DNA of 64,000 nt. It comes from Winogradskya consettensis (GTDB taxonomy: Bacteria > Actinomycetota > Actinomycetes > Mycobacteriales > Micromonosporaceae). The DNA is taken from contig NZ_BOQP01000011.1 of the NCBI RefSeq assembly GCF_018332715.1, positions 124,001 to 188,000 on the forward strand, in the 5' to 3' direction. The notes below the pieces were generated by a model. The model did no database searches. It had not been told where the DNA came from and worked only from the letters and a program-made list of their open reading frames with translations. A program made the position numbers and the translations under genes. Below are positions 41,386 through 50,800 of this stretch, piece by piece (position 1 is the stretch's first letter; each line of letters opens with the position of its first letter).

Positions 41386-42552
41386 GGAGCGGATTTTCGG
41401 GGCGCAGGTGGATTGGATGTCGGGCCAGGGGGCGCCCAGGGTTGGCGGGGCAGCCTCCGTCGGGGTGCGGCCTTCGCGGACCACGGTGGCGAAGAAGGCC
41501 AGGAGTTTTCTGTCGCCGTAGGTGGCGCCGAGGCAGCGAAATGCCAGGTAGGCCATCGCGTAGAAACCCACGCGGTCGGTGGGGTCCGTGGACCAGTCGA
41601 GGTCGAGGCGGCCCTTCCAGCCCGTACGCGTGATGTGGTTGCGGGCTGCCGACGTCAGGCGGTAGGCGGTCATCGGGGTTTGTTCCCAGGCGATGTATTC
41701 CGCCATGCCTTCGATCGCCCAGTCGGCGTGGCCGCCCAGGGTGCCGAGCAGGGTGGCGACGTGGCCCAACTCGTGGCGCAGGAGGCGTTCGTCGGGGGGT
41801 TCGGCGGCGTCGACGACGGTGAACGCGGTTTCTTTGCTGGTGCGGTCGACGAAGGCTTCGGCTTCGCGGTCGTCGCCGATGGCTGTCGCCCATTCGCCGG
41901 ACGCGGCGAGGTAGATCAGGTACTTGCCGGGGCGGGGGGAGGAGAGTGCGTAACGGTCGGCTGCCTGGGCTGCGCGGTCCGCTGCTGCCAGCCAGGTTGA
42001 CGGTCGCACCGAGTCGTCCGAGGCGGCGACGATCACGCGGGTGCCTGTGGCGAAGGTGAGGGCCGCTGATTTCCAGGGGACGGCGGCCGGCATCGCCGGG
42101 GTGAATTGCTGGGCGAACGCGGTCAGGGTCGCGTGGCCGGCGGTGATGCGCCAGGTGGTCGACGCGGTGAGCACGTCGCCGAGGGGAACGTACGAGTCGG
42201 GGTCGCGGCGGCAATGTGCGCCCGCGAAACAGACGCGGGCCTGCACCGACGCGTGCCACACGGATCCGTTGCCGGACACACTGGTGGTACGCGGGATCCA
42301 GCTGGACAACTCAAAACCGCGCAGGTTGGCGTACAGACGGATCATTTCCGGCCAGAGTGAGGCGTCCACCTCGCGCAACCAACCGCTGCGGTCGCCGCGC
42401 AGCAGGGCAGACCCCTGATTGTCCAGGGCCGTGCGGATTGTGTCTTCGGCATCGCGTACGCGTAGGGCGCTTGCCCGCACGATCAGCACCCCGCCGCACA
42501 CGAGCGCCGCGAGGGCGAGTGCGACCGGCAAGAGGCGCCGGAACCGTGTCAC
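41368..42552 (-). CDS. Membrane-anchored gluzincin-type metallopeptidase-like protein
   Basis: A 394-residue protein with one N-terminal membrane helix (~6-28, LLPVALALAALVCGGVLIV) and an external body. The zinc site is LLRHELGHVATLLG, followed 15-20 residues later by WAIEGMAEYIAWEQ, whose Glu is the usual third ligand (H-E-x-x-H ... E). The N-terminal external part resembles an NTF2-like domain (residues ~30-160, with one cysteine pair CFAGAHC). It is likely a surface peptidase of unknown substrate. Its stop codon falls inside the tandem repeat upstream of bluB. Confidence 0.82.
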   Translation of the reverse strand: MTRFRRLLPVALALAALVCGGVLIVRASALRVRDAEDTIRTALDNQGSALLRGDRSGWLREVDASLWPEMIRLYANLRGFELSSWIPRTTSVSGNGSVWHASVQARVCFAGAHCRRDPDSYVPLGDVLTASTTWRITAGHATLTAFAQQFTPAMPAAVPWKSAALTFATGTRVIVAASDDSVRPSTWLAAADRAAQAADRYALSSPRPGKYLIYLAASGEWATAIGDDREAEAFVDRTSKETAFTVVDAAEPPDERLLRHELGHVATLLGTLGGHADWAIEGMAEYIAWEQTPMTAYRLTSAARNHITRTGWKGRLDLDWSTDPTDRVGFYAMAYLAFRCLGATYGDRKLLAFFATVVREGRTPTEAAPPTLGAPWPDIQSTCAPKIRSWLALH

Positions 42553-42693
42553 GCCGGGACCTTATCAACAAGGGCTGTGCCGACCGGCGGGTCCGGATCA
42601 GTCGATCACTGTCCGTTGATGTTTGCAGGTCGGTCACCATCTCGAAATATGGATACGGTTCACTGTCAAATAGAGGACTGATTCGTGAGCCGG

Positions 42694-42733
42694 CGTGCAA
42701 CTTGCGGGAGCGGTTCGCCCTGCAAGTTGCACG
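42694..42733. other. Long perfect inverted repeat in the 42553-42906 intergenic region
   Basis: CGTGCAACTTGC and GCAAGTTGCACG form a perfect 12-bp stem around a 16-nt loop that can add three more pairs (GGG / CCC). It lies between divergent genes, so a terminator is unlikely; an operator or structured RNA is more plausible. The rest of this ~350-bp region shows no gene. Confidence 0.6.
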
Positions 42734-42906
42734 TTTCGCGAGTCACGGACCTGCTGCTCCAACGTCGCCGCAACGGTTTGCCCGTCCTGCCGGTTTTCAT
42801 TCATGGACGTTTTTGAGATCTCGCCAGAAGACCCTTCCTGTCGATCTCCGATGGTGGAACTCTTCTAGCCAGACGTAGCGCCAGCGACACGGACGGTGGT
42901 GGTGGA

Positions 42907-43575
42907 ATGCGTCCCGACGTTCTGGTCGGTCCTAGCGACTGGGTTGTCGAGCAGTTCGGCGACAAGGTCGCCGCCGAGATCTGGACCCGGGTTCCCGAGG
43001 CGTTGAGCACGGCGATCGAGCGTGAGGTCAACGCCCATCCTTCGATGACCCAAACCACGGAGCGAGTGCTGGCCAACCCCCGGTGGCCGCTCCCGTACGA
43101 GGAGCTCGTGCTCTTCCTGGGCACGCTGCCCGGAGCCGAGATCATCAGCATCCCGCGGTCGGTCTACCAGCTCGTGGTCATCAACGGCCACGTGGTGGTG
43201 CCGTGGTGCTACGGCCAGTCCGCCCGCGACTCCATGCGCGACGCCGCGGTGGACCGCTCGTTCGGCCGGCTCGCCCGCGAGCTGCTCCGCCGTTTCGGCC
43301 CGCCCTGGCGGCGGTCGCAGGCGGAGATGCCGCTGCCGCTGGACGCCGTCGACGAACGGGAGGTAGCCAAGATCTGTGCCGCGATCGCCGGCATCGATCC
43401 GGCACCGGAGGTGGTGATCGCCGGATATGCGGGGGCGCCGCACCTGGGTCTGCTCCGCGCCTGCCTCGGCGAGATCAAGTCCACGGACAACGGCGCGCTC
43501 AACTGGAGCCATCTGGACGACCTGCCGCTGCCGCCCCCGGTCATCCCGAGGCCGAGGCGGCTGCAGTTTCCGTGA
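42907..43575 (+). CDS. Hypothetical protein
   Basis: A 222-residue cytoplasmic protein; no family recognised. The first half contains DWVVEQFGDKVAAEIWTRVP and LPYEELVLFLGTLPGAEIIS. A strand-rich centre follows (QLVVINGHVVVPWCYGQSAR), then a helix rich in basic residues (RSFGRLARELLRRFGPPWRR). The C-terminal VVIAGYAGAPHLGLLRACLG looks like a short Rossmann-like turn. No membrane segment. No ribosome-binding site precedes ATG 42907. Confidence 0.7.
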   Translation: MRPDVLVGPSDWVVEQFGDKVAAEIWTRVPEALSTAIEREVNAHPSMTQTTERVLANPRWPLPYEELVLFLGTLPGAEIISIPRSVYQLVVINGHVVVPWCYGQSARDSMRDAAVDRSFGRLARELLRRFGPPWRRSQAEMPLPLDAVDEREVAKICAAIAGIDPAPEVVIAGYAGAPHLGLLRACLGEIKSTDNGALNWSHLDDLPLPPPVIPRPRRLQFP

Positions 43576-43632
43576 GCAGCTTTCGTGAGCAGCGAGTAAC
43601 ACGGCGATAACGCGACGGGAATATCGTCGGAC

Positions 43633-44370
43633 ATGGGTTCTTCCTTGGGAGGGTTCATGCCCAACCCGCGCGTTCGATCCGTGTTGCTGTCCCGGCTGAG
43701 TGTCCGGCCGGAGGGCTCCTCGCAGACCGAGATCCTCAACGAGCTGCGCCGCTGCATCCTCGACGGTGAGGTGCCTCCGGGTTCCCCCATCCCCGTGGAC
43801 GGCGTCGCGGCTTCGTTCGGGGTGAGCCGCATACCCGTACGGGAAGCCCTGATGACGTTGATCGGGGAAGGTCTGGTCGACCATCGCGCGCACACCGGGT
43901 ATCGGGTCGCCATGATGACGCCGGGCGAGTTCGGCGAGATCTACCTGGTCCGTGAGGCGCTGGAAACCGCGGCGATGCGTGTTGCGGTCGGGCTGGCGGG
44001 TGCGCGCGACGACGATGCCGCCCGGGCAGCGCATGCCGCGCTGAGCGAGGCGGTCGTCGCCGGCGACGGTCGCGCGCATCACCGGGAGAGCCGGCGTTTT
44101 CACCTGGCGCTGATCCAACCGTGCGCGATGCACCGGCTGCTGCACATGCTGAGCACCGCCTGGAACATGACCGAGCCGCTGCAACCCATGTCGCACCTCG
44201 ATGCCGCCGAACGCGCATTGCTGCACGGCGACCACGACGTGATGCTCGCGGCCTTCATCTCCCGGGACGCCGATGCGCTCATCGAGGTGTGCGGCGCGCA
44301 CCACCGGCGGCTGCAGTCCTACATCTCCCGTCTGCCCCAGGACACCGGCCTGTTCCACCGAATCTCGTAG
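43633..44370 (+). CDS. GntR-family regulator (FCD/FadR subfamily) of the transport operon
   Basis: A 245-residue regulator. The GntR winged helix (~30-95) reads ILNELRRCILDGEVPPGSPI and ASFGVSRIPVREALMTLIGE. The all-helical FCD ligand domain (~100-225) has metal-binding candidates in LVREALETAAMRVA, HHRESRRFHLALI and EVCGAHHRRLQ. ATG 43633 or ATG 43657 may start translation. It sits directly upstream of the permease operon with an A/T-only palindrome at its stop codon, so it probably controls the operon in response to the transported compound. Confidence 0.88.
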   Translation: MGSSLGGFMPNPRVRSVLLSRLSVRPEGSSQTEILNELRRCILDGEVPPGSPIPVDGVAASFGVSRIPVREALMTLIGEGLVDHRAHTGYRVAMMTPGEFGEIYLVREALETAAMRVAVGLAGARDDDAARAAHAALSEAVVAGDGRAHHRESRRFHLALIQPCAMHRLLHMLSTAWNMTEPLQPMSHLDAAERALLHGDHDVMLAAFISRDADALIEVCGAHHRRLQSYISRLPQDTGLFHRIS

Positions 44371-44380
44371 ATATATATCT
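44369..44380. promoter_or_regulatory. A/T-rich palindrome, candidate GntR operator
   Basis: AGATATATATCT is a perfect 12-bp palindrome, exceptional in such G+C-rich DNA. It overlaps the GntR stop codon and lies ~70 bp before the permease start. Confidence 0.5.
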
Positions 44381-44411
44381 CCGCTCATCGAATCGAAACA
44401 GGCCATTCCTA

Positions 44412-44439
44412 GGTTGAGCGGCAACTCAGCCGCTCGACC
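44412..44439 (+). promoter_or_regulatory. Inverted repeat in the permease leader
   Basis: GGTTGAGCGGC and GCCGCTCGACC (one mismatch, 6-nt loop) end 2 nt before the AGGAG ribosome-binding site. It is either a leader hairpin or a second operator half. Confidence 0.45.
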
Positions 44440-44451
44440 CCAGGAGTGGGC

Positions 44452-45972
44452 ATGACCAACAACGATCTCGTCGAGGCCGCCGGAATGCCGGTCGGCGCCG
44501 GCCTCATCAAGCCCGGATACGACCCACGGTTGACCAACGAGGATCTCGCGCCGCTGAAGAAGCAGACGTGGGGCTCGTACAACATCTTCGCGTTCTGGAT
44601 GTCCGATGTGCACAGCGTCGGCGGGTACGTGACCGCGGGCTCGCTGTTCGCGCTCGGGCTGTCGAGCTGGCAGGTGCTGGTCTCGCTGCTCGTCGGCATC
44701 ACCATCGTCTACTTCTTCTGCAACCTGGTCGCGAAGCCGAGCCAGCAGGCCGGGGTGCCCTATCCGGTCATCTGCCGCACGGTCTTCGGGGTGCTCGGCG
44801 CCAACGTGCCGGCCATCATCCGCGGCGCGATCGCCGTCGCCTGGTACGGCATCCAGACCTACCTTGCCAGCGCCGCACTCGACGTCGTGGTGCTGAAGCT
44901 GATCCCGGACCTGGCGCCGTACGCGGACGTCAACCAGTACGGCTTCCTCGGGCTTCCGCTGCTCGGCTGGTGTTCCTACGCGGTGCTCTGGGTCCTGCAG
45001 GCCGCGGTCTTCTGGACCGGCATGGAGACGATCCGCCGGTTCATCGACTTCTGCGGGCCGGCCGTCTACGTCGTGATGATCGCGCTCGCCGGATACCTCA
45101 TCTACAAGGCCGGGTGGGGGCACATCAACCTCAACCTCGGCGAGGTGAAGTACAAGGGCGTCGACGCCATCCCGATCATGCTCGGCGCGATCGCGCTGGT
45201 CGTGTCGTACTTCTCCGGCCCGATGCTGAACTTTGGGGACTTCTCCCGATACGGTAAGTCGTTCAAGGCGGTGAAGACCGGCAACGTGCTCGGCCTGCCG
45301 GTGAACTTCCTGGCGTTCTCGCTCCTGGTGGTCATCACGTCCTCGCTGACCATCCCGGTCTTCGGCGAGCTCATCACCGACCCGGTCGCCACGGTGGCCC
45401 GCATCGACAGCACGTTCGCGATCGTCCTCGGTGCGCTCACCTTCAGCATCGCCACGATCGGCATCAACATCGTCGCGAACTTCATCTCGCCCGCGTTCGA
45501 CTTCTCGAACGTCAGCCCGCAGAAAATCAGCTGGCGCGCCGGCGGCATGATCGCGGCGGTCGGATCGGTGCTGATCACCCCGTGGAACCTCTACAACAAC
45601 CCGGACGTCATCCACTACACGCTGGAGACGCTCGGCGCGTTCATCGGGCCGCTGTTCGGGGTGCTGATCGCCGACTACTACCTGGTCAAGAAGCAGCAGG
45701 TGGTGGTGGACGACCTGTTCACCATGGCGCCCGAGGGCCGCTACTGGTACCGCAAGGGCTACAACCCGCCGGCCATCATCGCCACGGCGATCGGCGCGGT
45801 CGTCGCTATGGTGCCGGTGCTCTGGAGCGGCGGGCCGGGCATGCACACCACCGCCCAGTACAGCTGGTTCATCGGTATGGGCCTCGGCTTTGTCAGCTAC
45901 CTGCTGATGACCGCGAACCAGTGGCGGACCTCGACCCCGGCTGAGCCGGCCGCCGACACGGTCGCTGTTTGA
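44452..45972 (+). CDS. NCS1-family nucleobase/hydantoin/allantoin permease
   Basis: A 506-residue sodium- or proton-coupled transporter with 12 membrane segments. NCS1 signatures are LTNEDLAPLKKQTWGSYNIF, FWMSDVHSVGGYVTAG (substrate-binding helix 1), the helix 3 segment RGAIAVAWYGIQTYL, SGPMLNFGDFSRY and FIGPLFGVLIADYYLV. The N-terminal W-x-x-Y-N-x-x-x-F-W motif is conserved. AGGAG lies 5 nt before ATG 44452. The adjacent hydantoin-racemase-like gene suggests hydantoins or a related ureide such as allantoin as substrate. Confidence 0.92.
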   Translation: MTNNDLVEAAGMPVGAGLIKPGYDPRLTNEDLAPLKKQTWGSYNIFAFWMSDVHSVGGYVTAGSLFALGLSSWQVLVSLLVGITIVYFFCNLVAKPSQQAGVPYPVICRTVFGVLGANVPAIIRGAIAVAWYGIQTYLASAALDVVVLKLIPDLAPYADVNQYGFLGLPLLGWCSYAVLWVLQAAVFWTGMETIRRFIDFCGPAVYVVMIALAGYLIYKAGWGHINLNLGEVKYKGVDAIPIMLGAIALVVSYFSGPMLNFGDFSRYGKSFKAVKTGNVLGLPVNFLAFSLLVVITSSLTIPVFGELITDPVATVARIDSTFAIVLGALTFSIATIGINIVANFISPAFDFSNVSPQKISWRAGGMIAAVGSVLITPWNLYNNPDVIHYTLETLGAFIGPLFGVLIADYYLVKKQQVVVDDLFTMAPEGRYWYRKGYNPPAIIATAIGAVVAMVPVLWSGGPGMHTTAQYSWFIGMGLGFVSYLLMTANQWRTSTPAEPAADTVAV

Positions 45973-46694
45973 TGTTTCTCCGGGTCATCAACCCCAACAC
46001 CACGGCGGCGATGACCGCGAAGATCGAGGAGAGTGCCCGGGCCGTCGCCGGTCCGGGCACCCGCCTCGACGCGGTCAACCCGAGCATGGGACCGGCCTCC
46101 ATCGAGAGTCACTACGACGAGGCGCTCAGCGTTCCCGGCATCCTCACCGAGATCGCCCGCGGCGAGACCGAGGGGGTCGACGCGTACGTGATCGCCTGCT
46201 TCGGCGACCCCGGCCTGGATGCGGCCCGCGAGCTTGCGCGTGGTCCGGTCGTCGGCATCGCAGAAGCGGCGATGCACGCCGCGGCGTTGCTCGGTCGCGG
46301 TTTCAGCGTGGTCACCACTCTTGACCGTACGCGCGGACGAGCGCACGAACTCGCCACGCGCTACGGCTCCCCGTGCCGTGGCGTCCACGCCTGCGACATT
46401 CCGGTGCTCGAGCTGGACAAGGACCCCGATGTGCTGGACCGGGTCGTCGCCCTCGGCCGCACCGCCCTGCACGACGACGACTCCGACGTGCTCGTGCTCG
46501 GCTGCGCGGGCATGGCGGACCTCGCGGAGAAGGTGTCGGCGGCGCTCGGCGTCCCGGTCGTCGACGGCGTCGCCGCCGCGACCCTCTTCGCGCAGTCGCT
46601 TGTCACACTGGGCCTGCGCACCTCCGCACGTTCCGAGTACGCGCAGCCGCCGCCCAAGGCGTACACGGGCATCCTGCGTAGATTCACGGTATGA
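45972..46694 (+). CDS. Hydantoin racemase-like (Asp/Glu racemase superfamily) enzyme
   Basis: A 240-residue cytoplasmic enzyme. The start MFLRVINPNTTAAMT and the segments AYVIACFGDPGLDAARE (first catalytic Cys) and VLVLGCAGMADLAEKV (second catalytic Cys) are the two-cysteine signature of HyuE-type racemases, which interconvert 5-substituted hydantoins by 1:1 proton transfer. Allantoin racemases have the same pattern. ATG 45972 overlaps the permease stop by 1 nt. It acts on the compound imported by the permease (inferred). Confidence 0.88.
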   Translation: MFLRVINPNTTAAMTAKIEESARAVAGPGTRLDAVNPSMGPASIESHYDEALSVPGILTEIARGETEGVDAYVIACFGDPGLDAARELARGPVVGIAEAAMHAAALLGRGFSVVTTLDRTRGRAHELATRYGSPCRGVHACDIPVLELDKDPDVLDRVVALGRTALHDDDSDVLVLGCAGMADLAEKVSAALGVPVVDGVAAATLFAQSLVTLGLRTSARSEYAQPPPKAYTGILRRFTV

Positions 46695-47401
46695 GCTGGT
46701 ATGTCGTCACAGGTGGCGGGCGTGGGATCGGGCGGGCAATCGTGGAACGGCTCGTGGCGGGCGGCGGTCATGTCGCGGTCATCGAGTTCGACGCGTCGGC
46801 GCTGGAATGGGCATCCGGTCAGGACCGGATCGTTCCCGTGATCGGCGACGCGTCGGATCCCGCGGTCGCCGCCCGGGCTGCCGCGGTGGGCGAGCCGTTG
46901 ACCGGGTGGGTCAACAACGCGGCCATCTTCGAGGACGCGTGGCTGCATGAGGACCCGCTGCGCGTCGCCTCGCTGATCGGGCGCAACCTCAACCCGGTCA
47001 TCGTGGGCAGCGCGGCGGCGATCGGGGCGGGGTGCCCGGCGATCGTCAACGTCTCCTCGCACCAGGGGCAGCGGCCGGTGCGCGGAGCGCTTGCTTACGC
47101 AACCGCGAAGGCGGCTGTGGAAGGGCTCACACGGGCGCTTGCGGTTGATTACGGACCTCGTGGCGTACGCGTAAATGCGGTTGCTCTGGGTTCCATCGCC
47201 ACGTCGCGGTCCGACGCGCACGGTGAGGAATTCGCCCGGGAGATCGCGTTGCTGCAGCCGCTCGGACGGCTCGGGCGGGCGACCGAGGTTGCGGACGCGG
47301 TGGCGTTTTTGCTTTCCGACGCGGCGAGCTTCATCAACGGCGCGGTCATCCCCGTCGACGGCGGCAGGTCCGCTCAGGGCCGTGACCCCGAAGAACGCTG
47401 A
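46691..47401 (+). CDS. Short-chain dehydrogenase/reductase
   Basis: A 236-residue classical SDR. The NAD(P)-binding TGGGRGIG motif is at residues 8-15, the acidic residue after strand 2 (VIEFDAS) favours NAD+, NNA is in GWVNNAAIF, and the catalytic Ser-Tyr-Lys are in NVSSHQGQ and YATAKAA. The C-terminal GAVIPVDGG is the usual family ending. ATG 46691 overlaps the racemase stop by 4 nt. The substrate is unknown; it is likely in the same catabolic pathway. The 3' end adjoins the remains of a decayed gene on the other strand. Confidence 0.9.
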   Translation: MSWYVVTGGGRGIGRAIVERLVAGGGHVAVIEFDASALEWASGQDRIVPVIGDASDPAVAARAAAVGEPLTGWVNNAAIFEDAWLHEDPLRVASLIGRNLNPVIVGSAAAIGAGCPAIVNVSSHQGQRPVRGALAYATAKAAVEGLTRALAVDYGPRGVRVNAVALGSIATSRSDAHGEEFAREIALLQPLGRLGRATEVADAVAFLLSDAASFINGAVIPVDGGRSAQGRDPEER

Positions 47402-47779
47402 CCAGGCAGCTCGGCGGGCGCGCAGGTCGGCGTATGTGGTGAGCAGGAGCGGGGTCAGGACGATGCCGGCCGCGAACCAGAAGATGCCCTGCATGATGGC
47501 CGCGGTCATCGCGTAGCCGGTGCTGGTCATGCCGGAGAAGACTGATGTGGCGAGCTCGGTGGCCAGGACCACGGCGATCGAGAAGAGCGAGCCGATGAGG
47601 TAGAGCAGGCAGGTGACCGGGATCAGGGCGAAGACCGCGCCGAAACCGGAAAGGTACGGCTGGAGGTCGATGTCCGCGCCGGGCTAGCGGTTTCCAGGTC
47701 GCGGGCAGAAGGGCGAACTGCGCCGCCACCAGTCGCCGAAGTCGGTGCTGACCAGCGGATCGTTCGGGTCGGCGTACAT
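47402..47779 (-). pseudogene. Decayed small membrane-protein gene
   Basis: A start with GGGGGAAAA upstream (ATG 47779) gives MYADPNDPLVSTDFGDWWRR, then runs into TAG at ~47684. A second frame continues the expected text (FALLPATWKPLA). The first frame resumes after the stop with three hydrophobic helices (FGAVFALIPVTCLLYLIGSL, AMTAAIMQGIFWFAAGIVL). The region typical of such proteins between the W-K-P-L-A motif and the helices is largely missing. This reads as a membrane protein broken by frameshifts, a stop and probably a deletion. Its 3' end is lost into the SDR gene. A sequencing error is an alternative for the frameshifts, but not for the missing segment. Confidence 0.6.
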
Positions 47780-47875
47780 TTTTCCCCCGTCGGACAGACG
47801 GGTGGGGCAGACATTAACGCTCGCGGTGTGTGCGGCGCTGCCCCGGACGAGACGGCAAGGGATAACCTGCGAAGA

Positions 47876-50800
47876 ATGCCCGAGCCGCAGCTGGAGTCAC
47901 CCACCGTCATCCGGGACAGGGCTGTCTCCGTCGCTGACTACCTGCTCGCCGTGCGCGCCCACATGGAGCGCCCTGCCCGCACGGTGCCCGGCGATGCGCA
48001 CTGGCTGGACAAACTACCCGCGCACCCGGAGTGCGAGGTCGGTCCGGCCGCCGACGGCACGACCTGGCTGCGGGTCGGATTGCCCGATCTGCCGGGCTCG
48101 CCTCCGGTCCCCGCCGAGCTCCGCCGCCGTCTCAACGAACTCCCTCCCGTTGACAAACCCAATCGGCCAAATGGAACCGATATAGCCGATGGGCCCGATG
48201 AGGAAAATAGGAGTTGGGACACCGAGCAGGGCCAGTCGGGGCCGGCCCAGGCGGGCCAGGCTCAGGGCGGCCAGGCTCAGGGCGGCCAGGCTCAGGCGGG
48301 GGAGCAGGGCGACGGGTTCGAGGTGTGGCGGGAGGAGGTGTGGCGGCCGTGGGTGGGGCTGAGCCGGGCAGCGGAGCAGACGCGGACCGTGCATCGGCAG
48401 CTGTTCGATCGGATGCATCAGGTCGACATGGCCGCGGCGACCACCGAGCTGGTCTGGGGGCACGGCATCCTGGAGACCGTCATCGACGGGGAACGGGTGC
48501 GGTATCCGCTGGTCGCGACGCCGGTGCTGATCGAGTACGAGCCGGACCGCTCGCTGATCACCGTGTCGCCGCAGGGGCCGTCGCGGTTGCAGACCGATGC
48601 GCTGGCGGGGCTCGACGAACGGTATCTCGGTCAACTGCTCGCGCTGGCCGGCCCCGCCGGGACCGTGGAGGTCGACCTGTGGAGCGACCTCGACCGGCGT
48701 GAGTTCTTCGAGCGCGCGCTGGGCCGGCTCGGCTACGACAAGCTGATCGTGGACCCGGGCGAGAGCAGCACGAGGCCGCACATCGTCGACACGAGTGTGC
48801 TGTTCGCCCGGCCGAAGCAGCGGCTGCTGCGCGGTTTCCTCGAGAGCCTCCGCGATCGGCTGCTGGCCGGGGACACGGCGAGCATCGGGGCGCTGTCCGC
48901 GATCGTGGCGCACGAGCCGAGCAAGTTGCGGATGCCGGACGATCGGCCCGGGGACTGGGAGCGGGTCGGGGAGCGGCTGCTCATGCCTTTGCCCACGAAC
49001 GAGGCGCAGGAGTCGATCGCGCGGCGGCTGGCGCAGCATCGCAATGTTGCGGTGCAGGGGCCGCCCGGGACGGGGAAGACGCACACGATCCGCAACCTGA
49101 TCTGTCATCTGATGGCGAACGGGAAGCGCGTGCTGGTCGTCGCGCAGAAAGAGGACCCGTTGCGGGTGCTCCGCGACGGGCTGCCGGAGGAGGTGCGGGC
49201 GTTGTGTCTTGCCGTGCTCGGGCGTACGACGGATCAGCTTGTGCAGTTGCAGCTCGCCGCGCGGGAGCTTTCCGACCGGGCTGCCACTCTCGACAAGGCC
49301 GCGGAGGCCCGCAGGGTCGAGCGGTTGACGCATCGCCTGGAGGAAGCCGAGGGCGATCTGGCTCAGGCGCTCGGCGGTCTGCGTGCGATCGCCGAGAACG
49401 AGTCGGCGACCTACCGCATCGACGACGCGGCCCTGTCACCCGCGGAGGCCGGGGCCTGGCTCCGCGAACATGCGGCGACCAACGGCGGGATCCCGGACGC
49501 GGTCGGTCAGGGTGTTCCGCCGCTGGCCGAGGCGGAGTTCGGCGAGTTGCTCGAGCTCGCGGGCCGGCTCACTCCCGCGGATCGTGCGGCGTCGGTGCGG
49601 CACCTGCCGGACGTCTCGGCGCTGCCCGATGCGGCGCGGGCAAAACAGGACCGAGCCGATCGGGCGGCGGCCTCGCAGCGGGTGTCGCGCCTGGCGTCGG
49701 CGGGCGTTGACCCTGATTCGGTACGCACCCTGGGCCCCGAATCCCTGACCGCTCTCCTCGACGGACTCCGGGACGCGGTCGCCTGGCTGAACCGTCGCGC
49801 GGGCACCTGGACCGACCGGCTCGGACGCCTGCTCGCCGATCCGCACTGGGCGACGGTCTGGACCGATCACGTGACCGCCACCGAGTCGCTGCAGCAGTCG
49901 CTCGCTGACCTGACGCGCACACTCGCGGGTCACCGCGTCGTCGTCCCGAGGCAGCTCGCCGCCGAACCCAAACGGCTGATGACCGGTCTCGGTGAGCTGC
50001 GATCCCGGTTCGCCGCCGGCAAGGGCGTCAACCGTCTGCTCCAGGCCGCACTCTTCAAGCTCGCCGAGGACGTACGCGTCGACGACGAGCCGCTGCGAAC
50101 CGTGGCCGACGTCGACGTTGCCCTCGCGTGGGTGCGGCGGCAGCAGGCTCAACGCCGGCTGGGCGAGCACTGGGCGGAATGGGTGCAGCGGCTCGGCATC
50201 CCGCCGCGCGAGGGCGATCCGGAGGTGTGGGCCGGTGGCCTGCTCGCCGAGGCGGCTCAGTCGCTCGGATGGGATGCGCGGGAATGGCCTGAGCTGTCCG
50301 GTCGCTTGGCTTCGCTCGTACCCCAGGAAGAACTTGATCTCGATCCTGCCCGGCTCGCGGAGATCGAAGCCCTGCTGGACGACGCGCCGGTGGTCTTCGA
50401 GCTCGACCGGCTGGACGACGCCGACCGTGCGGTGGCCGACGGCCTCGCGCCGTGGCCACAGCTCGCCGCGGCCTGGCGCACCCTCGACGGCTGGGACGAA
50501 GCGCTGGCCGAAACCCGGCGGCTGCTCGCCCTGCGGGCTGAGGTGAACCGGTATCTGGCTTTGCATGCCCGGCTTGCTGAAATGGCGCCAATGTGGGCCG
50601 GGCAGGTGGACGCCGGACTGGTACCGGCCGTCTCCGGTGCCGCGTGCCTGCGGGCCTGGCGGTGGCGGCAGGTGCAGACATGGTTCGACCAGGTGGTCGG
50701 CGCGGTCGATCCGGCCGTCCTGAACCGCCGCGTCGAACAGGGGCGCGACAAGATCCGCAGGCTCACCGGCGACCTGGTGGTGGCATCGGCGTGGCTGGAG

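Noticed and set aside
42865-45846. 993-residue open frame on the minus strand
   Set aside because: It lies opposite the GntR and NCS1 permease genes. Its translation is Arg/His/Asp-rich without domains, and the plus-strand genes have clear family motifs and ribosome-binding sites. It is an antisense shadow produced by high G+C.
46361-47572. 403-residue open frame on the minus strand
   Set aside because: Only its first ~75 codons look like protein (helices of the decayed membrane gene); the rest is antisense to the SDR and racemase genes. Recorded as a pseudogene ending near 47402 instead.
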